Shown one piece after another: positions 6,040 through 11,791 of a DNA stretch of 11,791 nt. This DNA comes from Patescibacteria group bacterium (lineage in GTDB: Bacteria > Patescibacteriota > Minisyncoccia > JAHIHE01): positions 1-11,791 of the forward strand of contig JAHILZ010000002.1 of NCBI GenBank assembly GCA_018896765.1, written 5' to 3'. A program made the position numbers and the translations under genes. Each line of letters begins with the position of its first letter. Position 1 is the first letter of the stretch. Under the pieces are notes generated by a model that saw only the letters and a program-made list of their open reading frames with translations, was not told the DNA's origin and did no database searches.

Positions 6040-6972
6040 ATGAAGATTATTTTAATCACCGGCGGAGCCGGATTTATCGGGAGCCATTTGGCTAAAAAAT
6101 TATTGGACGCGGGCAATAAAATAATTTGCCTTGATAATTTTTATACCGGCAGAATGGAAAATATCGCCGGATTTTTGAAAAATAAAAATTTTAAATTACT
6201 GAAGCGCGATGTTGCCAAGCCCCTTGCGATCAAGGCGGATGAAATTTACAATTTGGCTTGTCCCGCTTCGCCTCGGCGCTATCGGCAGAATCCCGTGAAG
6301 ACTATTAAAACCAGCGTTTTTGGCGCTCTTAATATGCTCGCGCTTGCCAAAAAAAATAAAGCCAGAATTCTTCAGGCATCGACTTCGGAAGTTTACGGCG
6401 ATCCGCTTGAGCATCCGCAAAAAGAAACTTATTGGGGCAATGTCAATCCGATCGGGGTTAGGAGCTGTTACGACGAGGGAAAAAGACTGGCGGAAACTTT
6501 GTGCATGGATTATTGGAGGCAATATAAAACCGAAATAAGGATTGTCAGGATTTTTAATACTTACGGCCCGAATATGAATCCCGATGACGGCAGGGTAGTT
6601 TCCAATTTTATCGCGCAGGCCTTGCGAGGAAAAGATATTACGATTTACGGCGGCGGCTCTCAAACCAGATCTTTTCAGTATATTGATGATTTGACGGAAG
6701 GAATGATCAGAATGATGAAGCAGGACGAATTTATCGGGCCTGTGAATCTGGGCAATCCCAATGAGTTTACCGTGAAAGAATTGGCTGACAAAGTTCTTAA
6801 AATGATTCCGGAAAGCAAAAGCAAAATTGTTTATACTTCTCTTCCCGAAGACGATCCCCGAAAAAGAAAGCCGGATATTTCTTTGGCAAAAGAAAAATTG
6901 GGCTGGGAGCCGAAAATAGAGCTCGAGGAAGGGCTGGGGAAGACGATAGAATATTTTAAAGGCAAGTTATAA
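6040..6972 (+). CDS. uxs: UDP-glucuronate decarboxylase (UDP-xylose synthase)
   Basis: A 310-residue extended short-chain dehydrogenase, the normal length for bacterial UXS. The NAD-binding loop is GGAGFIGSHL near the N-terminus (Gly8, Gly11, Gly14), followed by DNFYTGRMENI. The catalytic set is visible: STSEVYGDP (Ser/Thr at 114-116) and Tyr144 with Lys148 in RSCYDEGKR, a pattern that separates UXS from other epimerases. NTYGPNMNPDDGRVVSNF and YGGGSQTRSFQYIDDL complete the family signature. It decarboxylates UDP-glucuronate to UDP-xylose with bound NAD+ in the cytoplasm. The gene directly downstream is UDP-glucose dehydrogenase, which makes its substrate. The ATG at 6040 follows the repeat array with no Shine-Dalgarno site, and its TAA is again embedded in a repeat. 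The alternative, a related epimerase, is unlikely given the DEGKR motif. Confidence 0.93.
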   Translation: MKIILITGGAGFIGSHLAKKLLDAGNKIICLDNFYTGRMENIAGFLKNKNFKLLKRDVAKPLAIKADEIYNLACPASPRRYRQNPVKTIKTSVFGALNMLALAKKNKARILQASTSEVYGDPLEHPQKETYWGNVNPIGVRSCYDEGKRLAETLCMDYWRQYKTEIRIVRIFNTYGPNMNPDDGRVVSNFIAQALRGKDITIYGGGSQTRSFQYIDDLTEGMIRMMKQDEFIGPVNLGNPNEFTVKELADKVLKMIPESKSKIVYTSLPEDDPRKRKPDISLAKEKLGWEPKIELEEGLGKTIEYFKGKL

Positions 6973-7030
6973 AGTTGAAAGTTATCAAGTTATCAAGTCC
7001 ATTAACTTTACAGACTTTACAGACTTTAAG
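6964..7030. repeat. AAGTT-type array with forward and reversed blocks between uxs and ugd
   Basis: A forward block of AAGTTATAAAGTTGAAAGTT and TATCAAGT units starts in the last codons of uxs and supplies its TAA stop. A reversed block of ACTTTACAG/ACTTTAAGG (9-base period) follows at about 7004-7030. The first 20 bases are identical to the start of the array after the glycosyltransferase (5956 onward). The reversed block matches the complement of the CTGTAAAGT units found after the flippase. Confidence 0.88.
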
Positions 7031-7049
7031 GACATTATAGACTAATCAT

Positions 7050-8348
7050 ATGAAAATAATAATTATCGGCGCCGGATATGTCGGACTCGTGCAGGGAGTG
7101 TGCCTGGCGGAGCTTGGCAATCAAGTGCGGTGCGTGGACATAGATAAAGAAAAAATCGAAAAGCTGAAAAAAGGCATAAGCCCGATTTATGAGCCGGGGA
7201 TCGAGGAATTGCTGAAAAGAAATTTGAAATTGGGCAGAATAGTTTTTGACACCGCTATAAAAAGCCACATGGCAGGCAATGAAATGATTTTCATCGCCGT
7301 GGGCACGCCGCCGGAAGAAGACGGGCATGCGGATTTGAAATATGTGCTTGCCGCGGCGGAAGAAATCGGGAAAAATCTTTCGCATTATCAGATAATCGCG
7401 AACAAAAGCACGGTTCCGATAAAAACCGGGCAATTGGTCAGGGAGACAATCGCGAAATTTTACAAAGGGGATTTTGACGTGGTTTCCAATCCCGAATTTC
7501 TCAAGGAAGGATCGGCAGTGGATGATTTTATGCATCCGGACAGAGTGGTAATCGGATATGCCGGCAATAAAGAAGCGGCTGAAAAAGTGGCCGCGCTTTA
7601 CGCGGTTTTGGGGACTCCCGCTCTTATTACTGATCTTGAAACAGCGGAAATGATTAAATACGCTTCCAATTCTTATCTCGCGGCGCAAATTTCATTTATC
7701 AATTCTCTTGCCAATATTTGTGAAAAAGCCGGCGCCAATATCGAAGATGTGGCGCGGGGGATGAGGATGGATGAAAGAATAGGGAAAAAAGCATTTCTGG
7801 GCGCCGGCATCGGATACGGCGGCAGCTGTTTTCCCAAAGATGTGAAATCTTTGATACAGATCGCGAGAGATTATAAAAACGATTTTAAGATACTGGAGGA
7901 ATCTGAAAAAGTCAACAAAATCCAGAGGTTGAAATTTATCGAAAGGATAAAAAATAAATTAGGGAATTTGAAAGGCAAAAAAATCGCGGTTTGGGGGCTT
8001 GCTTTCAAGCCCAGGACGGACGATATTCGGGATGCCCCTTCTGTAACGATTGTCGAAGGCCTGCTTGATCTGGGGGCAAAAATTTTCGCTTATGATCCGG
8101 TTAGCGAAAACAATTTCAGAAAAATAGCGCCGGATGTAAATTTTTGCTCGAGTTCGCTTGATGCTTGCGAAGAGGCGGACGCGCTTGTCATCATCACCGA
8201 ATGGAGCGAATTCAGGCAGGCGGACTTGGAAAAAGTGCGCGAAAAAATGCGAAATCCGATTATTTTCGACGGCAGAAATATTTATTCTCTTCCCAGAATG
8301 AAAGAATTGGGATTTAAATACATAAGCATCGGCCGTCCGGAGGTTTAA
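7050..8348 (+). CDS. ugd: UDP-glucose 6-dehydrogenase
   Basis: A 432-residue protein of normal family length. It begins with the NAD fold MKIIIIGAGYVGLVQGVCLA and DIDKEKIEKLKKG..YEPGIEELL. VGTPPEEDGHADLKYV and NKSTVPIKTG follow. NPEFLKEGSAVDDFMHPDRVVIG is the classical UGD signature. The catalytic nucleophile is Cys260 in GIGYGGSCFPKD. The C-terminal domain has AVWGLAFKPRTDDIRDAPS and ALVIITEWSEF. The enzyme oxidises UDP-glucose to UDP-glucuronate with two NAD+. The product is the substrate of the UXS encoded just upstream, so the pair makes UDP-xylose. ATG 7050 is the only start that keeps the full nucleotide-binding motif; no good ribosome site precedes it (an AAGGA lies too far upstream). 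A repeat array follows immediately after the stop codon. Confidence 0.95.
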   Translation: MKIIIIGAGYVGLVQGVCLAELGNQVRCVDIDKEKIEKLKKGISPIYEPGIEELLKRNLKLGRIVFDTAIKSHMAGNEMIFIAVGTPPEEDGHADLKYVLAAAEEIGKNLSHYQIIANKSTVPIKTGQLVRETIAKFYKGDFDVVSNPEFLKEGSAVDDFMHPDRVVIGYAGNKEAAEKVAALYAVLGTPALITDLETAEMIKYASNSYLAAQISFINSLANICEKAGANIEDVARGMRMDERIGKKAFLGAGIGYGGSCFPKDVKSLIQIARDYKNDFKILEESEKVNKIQRLKFIERIKNKLGNLKGKKIAVWGLAFKPRTDDIRDAPSVTIVEGLLDLGAKIFAYDPVSENNFRKIAPDVNFCSSSLDACEEADALVIITEWSEFRQADLEKVREKMRNPIIFDGRNIYSLPRMKELGFKYISIGRPEV

Positions 8349-8474
8349 AAAGTTATCAAGTTGAAAGTTATCAAGTTTTCAAGTCGGAAAACGAACAGTG
8401 TATTAAGTTGTAAGGTTGAAAGTTATCAAGTAAAATAAACTTTATAACTTTATAACTTTATAACTTTATAACTT
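8347..8474. repeat. AAGTT-type forward and reverse repeat array between ugd and GT2
   Basis: The 129-base gap is filled almost entirely by repeats. A forward block (AAGTTATCAAGTTGAAAG and variants) covers about 8350-8386 and again 8404-8431; the intervening bases 8387-8403 are unrelated. A reversed block of TTTATAAC units (8-base period) covers 8437-8474 and ends three bases before the next ATG. The inner halves can pair imperfectly. No other promoter or ribosome site is clear here. Confidence 0.88.
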
Positions 8475-8477
8475 CGC

Positions 8478-9452
8478 ATGCGCTACAGCTTTATTATTCC
8501 GCTAAAAGAAATTAATGATTATATTCGAGAAACAATCGGAGAGATTTTGAAAATCCAACGCGATGATTATGAAATTATTATTTATCCCGATAAAGCCGGC
8601 GCGGAAATTTGGCCGAAAACCAGGCAAATCAGCACCGGCCATATGGGTCCCGCGGCTAAAAGAAGCTTGGCGATTCGGGACGCTCAAGGCGAGATTTTAA
8701 TTTTTTTAGACGATGATTCTTATCCGAAAGAAAATTTTTTGGAAAAATTGGACAAAGATTTTGAAGATAGCGGCGTAACAGCCGTCGGAGGGCCGGCGGT
8801 AACTCCAAAAAACGATAGTTTTGAGCAAAAAGTTTCCGGCGCTGTTTTTTTGAGTTCGCTTTCAGGCGGTTTTCCGGAAAGATATACGCCTTTGGGCGGA
8901 AAAAAATTAGTTTATGATTGGCCCAGCGTAAATTTATCGGCGCGGCGCAAAAGTTTCATCGCCGCCGGCGGCTTCAATAGCGATTATTGGCCCGGAGAGG
9001 ACACTAAATTTTGTTTGGATATTATCAATAAATTGAACGGCAAAATTTTATATGATCCGGAACTGATAGTCTGGCATCACAGGCGGGAAGGATTTTTCAG
9101 GCATTTGAAGCAGATTGCCGGATACGGGCTTCATCGGGGATTTTTCGCGAAAAAGTATCCGGAAACTTCTTTAAAACTTAAATATTTTATTCCGAGCTTC
9201 TTTTTTCTGTTTGTCGTTATCGGTTTTTTCGCGAGCGCGCTTTTTCCGAATTTGTGGAAATTATACGCCATTGGCTGGTTTTTTTATTTTCTCGCGCTGG
9301 TAAAATCTTTTTTGGACATTTCCCGCCGCGAGAAAAATATTTTAGCGGTTTTAAGCTCCATCTATTTCATATTTTTTACCCATCTTGTTTACGGAGCGAG
9401 ATTTATTCAGGGGTTTATTTTTACCAAGGAATTAAGAAGCAAATTAAGATGA
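8478..9452 (+). CDS. GT2 family glycosyltransferase with C-terminal membrane segments
   Basis: A 324-residue protein. The N-terminal half is a GT2 catalytic domain: YSFIIPLKEINDYI, then GPAAKRSLAIRDAQGEILIF and the metal-binding Asp78-Asp79-Asp80 in LDDDSYPKENFL, with VNLSARRKSFIAAGGF and GEDTKFC (Glu174-Asp175, the usual base region). Residues about 237-256, 261-279 and 288-306 are hydrophobic and probably form membrane helices. It would add a sugar to a lipid-linked or other acceptor at the cytoplasmic face of the membrane; donor and acceptor are unknown. The ATG at 8478 lies just after a repeat array. Its TGA overlaps the ATG of the radical SAM gene by four bases (ATGA), so the two are almost certainly translated together. 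The first strand reads PLKEINDY rather than the common P-T-Y-N-E, which is acceptable for this family. Confidence 0.88.
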   Translation: MRYSFIIPLKEINDYIRETIGEILKIQRDDYEIIIYPDKAGAEIWPKTRQISTGHMGPAAKRSLAIRDAQGEILIFLDDDSYPKENFLEKLDKDFEDSGVTAVGGPAVTPKNDSFEQKVSGAVFLSSLSGGFPERYTPLGGKKLVYDWPSVNLSARRKSFIAAGGFNSDYWPGEDTKFCLDIINKLNGKILYDPELIVWHHRREGFFRHLKQIAGYGLHRGFFAKKYPETSLKLKYFIPSFFFLFVVIGFFASALFPNLWKLYAIGWFFYFLALVKSFLDISRREKNILAVLSSIYFIFFTHLVYGARFIQGFIFTKELRSKLR

Positions 9453-10999
9453 AAATTTCCATTTCTTTTCCTCCAATTGAATCGAAAAAAGGCGCGCCGC
9501 TTTTGACGCAGAATCGGCAATTTCAATGGTTTAATTCTCCGACCTATATTTATCCGGTAATTCCGGCGTATGCGGCGACATTGCTCAAGCAAAGCGGCTT
9601 TGAGGTTTTTTGGGATGACGGCATTGCGGAGGGCTTGAGCTATCAAACATGGCTTGATAGAATTATTCGGGAAAAGCCGGATATAATCGCCATTGAAACA
9701 AAAACGCCGGTGATAAAGCGTCATTGGGAGATCATAAACGAGTTGAAAGCTTGCCCTGTTAAATCCGGTGAAACCGGAATTTCGCAAGGAGCGGAATTAT
9801 TTAACAGGGTAAATAAAGTTGAAAGCTGGAAACCAAAAATCGTGCTTATGGGCGATCACGCGACTGCGTTTCCCGAAGAATCGATGAAAAATTCCAAAGC
9901 GGATTTTGCGATTGCCGGCGGAGATTTTGATTTTATTCTTTTAAGCATTTGCAAGGGGCTCAAAAAAGATGAAACTGGAAACTGGAAACTGGAAGCTGGA
10001 AATTTAGAAGGCGGTGTTTGGCGTCAAGAAAGCGGGAAAATAAAAAATAGCGGTATTTATGATTTGCGCAAACATTCTTTGGATGAATTGCCGATGATTG
10101 ACCGCGAGCTTACAAAGTGGAAATTATACGGTTATAAAAACGGCAATTTCAAATATACTCCCGGCGCTTATATGATGAGCGCTCGCGATTGCTGGTGGGG
10201 AAGATGCAGTTTCTGCGCCTGGACAGTGATGTTTCCCGGGAAAAATTTTCGCGCGCGTTCCGCGAAAAAAGCTTTGGATGAAGTTGGCTATTTGATAGAT
10301 TTAGGGGTAAAAGAAATTATGGAAGATTCGGGAAGTTTGCCCATTGGACGGTGGCTTGAGGAATTTTGCAACGGAATGATTGAACGGGGATACGATAAAA
10401 AAGTTACAATGAGCTGCAATATGCGGATAAACGGAATTAGGAATATTGAAATTTGGCGTTTGATGAAGCGAGCGGGGTTCAGGTTTATTCTTTTCGGTTT
10501 GGAATCCGCCAATCAAATCACTCTTGATAAAATAAATAAAAATCTCAAAGTTGAAGAAATCGAACCCGGTCTCAAAATGTGCAAAGAGGCTGGACTTGAG
10601 CCGCACATTACCGCGATGATCGGCTATCCATGGGAAACCAAAGAAATGGCTCAAAAAACCGTTGATTTGGCAAAAGAACTTTTCAGGAAAGGATATGTGG
10701 ATACGCTTCAGGCCACGATTTTGATTCCTTATCCGGGCACGCCGCTTTACAAATACTGTCTGGAAAATAATTTGCTGAATTTCACTGATTATGATCGTTT
10801 TGATCAGCGCGAGCAGGTAATGAAATCGGAATTGACGACGGAAGATGTAAAAGAGTTGACCCAAAGGATTTATAAATCTTTTATTACCCCCGGTTTTATC
10901 GCGCGAAAAATTTTAAACATCAGAAGCGCTGAAGATATTAAATTTCTTTGGCGCGCCGGGCGCAAAGTGCTTGGGCATCTGGCGGATTTTAAAAAGTAA
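9449..10999 (+). CDS. Cobalamin-binding-type radical SAM protein with repeat-encoded insertions
   Basis: I use ATG 9449, which overlaps the previous stop as ATGA; a longer frame back to 9254 is only a shadow of the upstream gene. The protein has 516 residues. Residues about 1-170 form a Rossmann-like B12-binding-type domain (YPVIPAYAATLLKQSGFEV, DIIAIETKTP, KIVLMGDHATAFPEES). The radical SAM domain carries Cys248, Cys253 and Cys256 in DCWWGRCSFC for the 4Fe-4S cluster, followed by KEIMEDSG, FILFGLESAN, ITAMIGYPWET and ILIPYPGTPLYKYC. The cluster spacing is C-x4-C-x2-C, not the usual C-x3-C-x2-C. Two segments look inserted: residues about 101-128, encoded by a palindromic element, and about 174-187, encoded by heptamer repeats. 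Related proteins are often methyltransferases or act in lipid and natural-product synthesis, but the substrate here is unknown. The neighbours suggest a role on a glycan or lipid carrier. Confidence 0.87.
   Translation: MKISISFPPIESKKGAPLLTQNRQFQWFNSPTYIYPVIPAYAATLLKQSGFEVFWDDGIAEGLSYQTWLDRIIREKPDIIAIETKTPVIKRHWEIINELKACPVKSGETGISQGAELFNRVNKVESWKPKIVLMGDHATAFPEESMKNSKADFAIAGGDFDFILLSICKGLKKDETGNWKLEAGNLEGGVWRQESGKIKNSGIYDLRKHSLDELPMIDRELTKWKLYGYKNGNFKYTPGAYMMSARDCWWGRCSFCAWTVMFPGKNFRARSAKKALDEVGYLIDLGVKEIMEDSGSLPIGRWLEEFCNGMIERGYDKKVTMSCNMRINGIRNIEIWRLMKRAGFRFILFGLESANQITLDKINKNLKVEEIEPGLKMCKEAGLEPHITAMIGYPWETKEMAQKTVDLAKELFRKGYVDTLQATILIPYPGTPLYKYCLENNLLNFTDYDRFDQREQVMKSELTTEDVKELTQRIYKSFITPGFIARKILNIRSAEDIKFLWRAGRKVLGHLADFKK
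9754..9809. repeat. 56-nt palindromic element, predicted three-way junction, in frame inside the radical SAM gene
   Basis: CCCTGTTAAAT (9754-9764) and ATTTAACAGGG (9799-9809) are perfect inverted repeats. Between them lie two adjacent hairpins: TCCGGT-GAA-ACCGGA (9764-9778) and AATTTCGC-AAGGA-GCGGAATT (9778-9798, with one G-T pair). Together they fill the space completely, giving a three-way junction. The element is read through in frame and encodes residues about 102-121 of the radical SAM protein, in a loop between a helix and the KIVLMGDH strand. It resembles in principle the protein-coding palindromic elements of Rickettsia, but is not the same sequence as far as I can tell. Confidence 0.8.
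9813..9833. repeat. Short AAAGTTGAAAG / GCTGGAAAC repeat trace beside the palindrome
   Basis: Directly after the palindromic element, ATAAAGTTGAAAGC matches the intergenic octamer family, and GCTGGAAAC matches the heptamer family at 9971-10003. It encodes about seven residues (NKVESWK) of the inserted loop. It is too short to be certain on its own. Confidence 0.45.
9971..10003. repeat. GAAACTG heptamer tandem repeat inside the radical SAM gene
   Basis: Three exact copies of GAAACTG, one GAAGCTG and a partial copy run in tandem with a 7-base period. They encode residues about 175-185 (ETGNWKLEAGN), between the first domain and the GGVW segment. Because seven is not a multiple of three, each copy is read in a different frame, so selection on the protein did not create the repeat. 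Confidence 0.85.
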
Positions 11000-11020
11000 G
11001 TCGAAAGTCTGTAAAGTCAA
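10994..11020. repeat. AAGTC-type repeat after the radical SAM gene
   Basis: AAGTAAGTC, GAAAGTC, TGTAAAGTC follow one another, starting in the last codons of the radical SAM gene and including its TAA stop. Units match those after the flippase (4486-4536). No reversed block is present in this short gap. Confidence 0.65.
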
Positions 11021-11028
11021 AAAACATT

Positions 11029-11448
11029 ATGGACCTGATATTTCAAGAACTGATTCATCTTTTTCTTAGTTTGCTGGCAGGTTCGGCTGTTTATTATTTT
11101 TACGGAAACAGGCAGGTTTTTATTTGGGCGCTAATTTCCGGATTTTTTATAGACACGGATCACTGGTTTGATAATTGGATGGCCTACGGGCCGAATTTTG
11201 ATCTGGCGAAATTTTTTGCCGGAGATTATTTTGCGATCAACGGCACGATTTTTGTTCCCTTGCATGGCTGGGAATATGTTATTGCTTTGGCGCTGCTGGG
11301 TTTTGGAATCAAAAAATATCAGCCGATATTTTACGCGCTTGGCTTGTCGCTTTTTCTGCATCTTTCTTTTGATGTTTTTTCCAACAATGCCCCTTTTGAG
11401 GGTTATTCGGTTTTGCATCGAATTTTCATGGTGCTTAGAGCGTATTGA
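11029..11448 (+). CDS. Small membrane protein, YdjM/DUF457-like putative metal-dependent hydrolase
   Basis: A 139-residue, strongly hydrophobic protein with about four membrane segments (near residues 8-24, 28-42, 82-97 and 99-113). It has DTDHWFDN (Asp42, Asp44, His45), HGWEY (His79), HLSFDVFSN (His111, Asp115) and a late His130. Clustered His/Asp at the membrane edge is the mark of the YdjM/DUF457 family of membrane-bound proteins predicted to be metal-dependent hydrolases; the activity has not been shown from this sequence. Family members are usually somewhat longer, with this one near the short end. It lies 29 bases after the radical SAM gene and 28 before the next glycosyltransferase, so it probably shares their transcript. 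No ribosome site is clear. The link to glycan synthesis is by position only. Confidence 0.6.
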   Translation: MDLIFQELIHLFLSLLAGSAVYYFYGNRQVFIWALISGFFIDTDHWFDNWMAYGPNFDLAKFFAGDYFAINGTIFVPLHGWEYVIALALLGFGIKKYQPIFYALGLSLFLHLSFDVFSNNAPFEGYSVLHRIFMVLRAY

Positions 11449-11476
11449 TTAAGTAAAATTAATTTGAATTTAAAAT

Positions 11477-11791
11477 ATGAATGCGTTATCGGTTAGTGTG
11501 GTTATTACAACCAAGAACGAAGAAAAAAATATAGCCAATTGCCTAGAGTCTGTTTTGCAACAGACCTATTTTTGTGATAAAATAGAGATTATCGTCGTGG
11601 ATAATAATTCGACGGACCGCACCAAAGACGTAGTTGAAAGTTTTAAAGTAAAAAGTTATAAAGCAGGGTGTAAGATTAAATTTTTTAACAAAGGACCGGA
11701 GAGAAGCGCTCAGCGGAATTTCGGCGTGGCGCAAGCGCAAGGCGAATATATCCTCTATCTCGATGCCGATATGATCCTCTCGCCGGACGTG
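11477..11791 (+). CDS. GT2 glycosyltransferase, 3' partial
   Basis: The ATG at 11477 opens a frame that stays open to the window edge (105 residues seen). It is a GT2 catalytic N-terminus: VSVVITTKNEEKNIANCLES, IEIIVVDNNSTDRTKDVV (Asp42 region), NKGPERSAQRNFG and the metal-binding Asp96-Ala-Asp98 in YLDADM. The C-terminal part lies outside the window. Between the second strand and the FFNKGPERS segment there is an extra basic stretch (residues about 53-62, VESFKVKSYK) encoded by DNA of the intergenic AAGTT repeat family. No Shine-Dalgarno site precedes the start; the leader is AT-rich. As the third glycosyltransferase in the cluster it probably adds another residue to the same glycan, but donor and acceptor are unknown. 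Confidence 0.88.
   Translation, partial: MNALSVSVVITTKNEEKNIANCLESVLQQTYFCDKIEIIVVDNNSTDRTKDVVESFKVKSYKAGCKIKFFNKGPERSAQRNFGVAQAQGEYILYLDADMILSPDV
11633..11663. repeat. AAGTT-type repeat inside the third GT2 gene
   Basis: GTTGAAAGTTTTAAAG followed by TAAAAAGTTATAAAG has the unit and spacing of the intergenic arrays (compare 5953-5980). It is read in frame and encodes residues about 53-63 of the GT2 protein. Confidence 0.65.

Noticed and set aside
7035..7688. Minus-strand ORF of 217 codons across ugd
   Set aside because: It is the complement of a clearly conserved dehydrogenase; residues show no domain and follow the coding pattern of the + strand. The same holds for minus frames at 916-1332, 6196-6663 and 10301-10864.
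5953..8474. CRISPR array
   Set aside because: Units are 8-9 bases, directly adjacent and reversed in part; there are no unique spacers and no cas genes in the window.
9254..9448. Long N-terminal extension of the radical SAM gene
   Set aside because: It overlaps the well-supported end of the GT2 gene in another frame; the ATG at 9449 gives an ATGA coupling and a normal N-terminus.
1..11791. tRNA, rRNA or other standard RNA genes
   Set aside because: No cloverleaf with CCA-type acceptor or conserved rRNA segment was recognised by eye on either strand.

Overview
The window most resembles a genome of the Candidate Phyla Radiation (Patescibacteria, Parcubacteria-like). This is inference. The support is a surface protein with lamin-tail and NosD-type beta-helix modules, an NBR1-like Ig domain, a B12-type radical SAM protein with a CWWGRCSFC motif, start codons without clear Shine-Dalgarno sites, and short AT-rich tandem repeats between and inside genes. 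All complete genes read on the + strand with the standard code; both TGA and TAA end convincing genes.

Region 1 (1-3213) encodes exported or surface-type protein. It holds the 3' part of a long ORF with an alanine-rich 11-residue repeat region and an NBR1-like Ig domain. A second frame follows with an Ig-like repeat, a lamin-tail domain and a right-handed parallel beta-helix. The two meet in a short overlap and look like one multidomain protein split by a frame change. The first ~240 bases are about 25% GC and the next 240 about 48%, so the first ORF also looks like a mosaic. A perfect 18-bp hairpin closes the region.

Region 2 (3225-4478) is a 12-helix polysaccharide flippase. Region 3 (4479-4832) has no convincing gene. 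It carries a 9-nt tandem repeat, a good promoter candidate, a 159-bp element closed by perfect 26-bp inverted repeats, and a second promoter with a perfect TATAAT.

Region 4 (4833-11791) is a glycan-building cluster. In order: a 55-residue protein with three CxC motifs, a membrane-anchored GT2 glycosyltransferase, UDP-glucuronate decarboxylase (UXS), UDP-glucose 6-dehydrogenase (UGD), a second GT2, a cobalamin-type radical SAM protein overlapping it by 4 bases, a small membrane protein of the YdjM/DUF457 kind, and the start of a third GT2. UGD and UXS together would turn UDP-glucose into UDP-xylose. The transferases and flippase could build and export a surface glycan; the radical SAM substrate is unknown.

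The most unusual layer is repetitive DNA. Arrays of AAGTT/AAGTC-type units (period 8-9) fill most gaps in the glycan cluster, often as a forward block followed by a reverse-complement block, and three of them begin at or just after the upstream gene's stop codon. Related repeats, plus a 56-nt element that folds as a three-way junction, sit in frame inside the radical SAM and third GT2 genes, suggesting repeat sequence that inserts into genes and is tolerated as protein loops.
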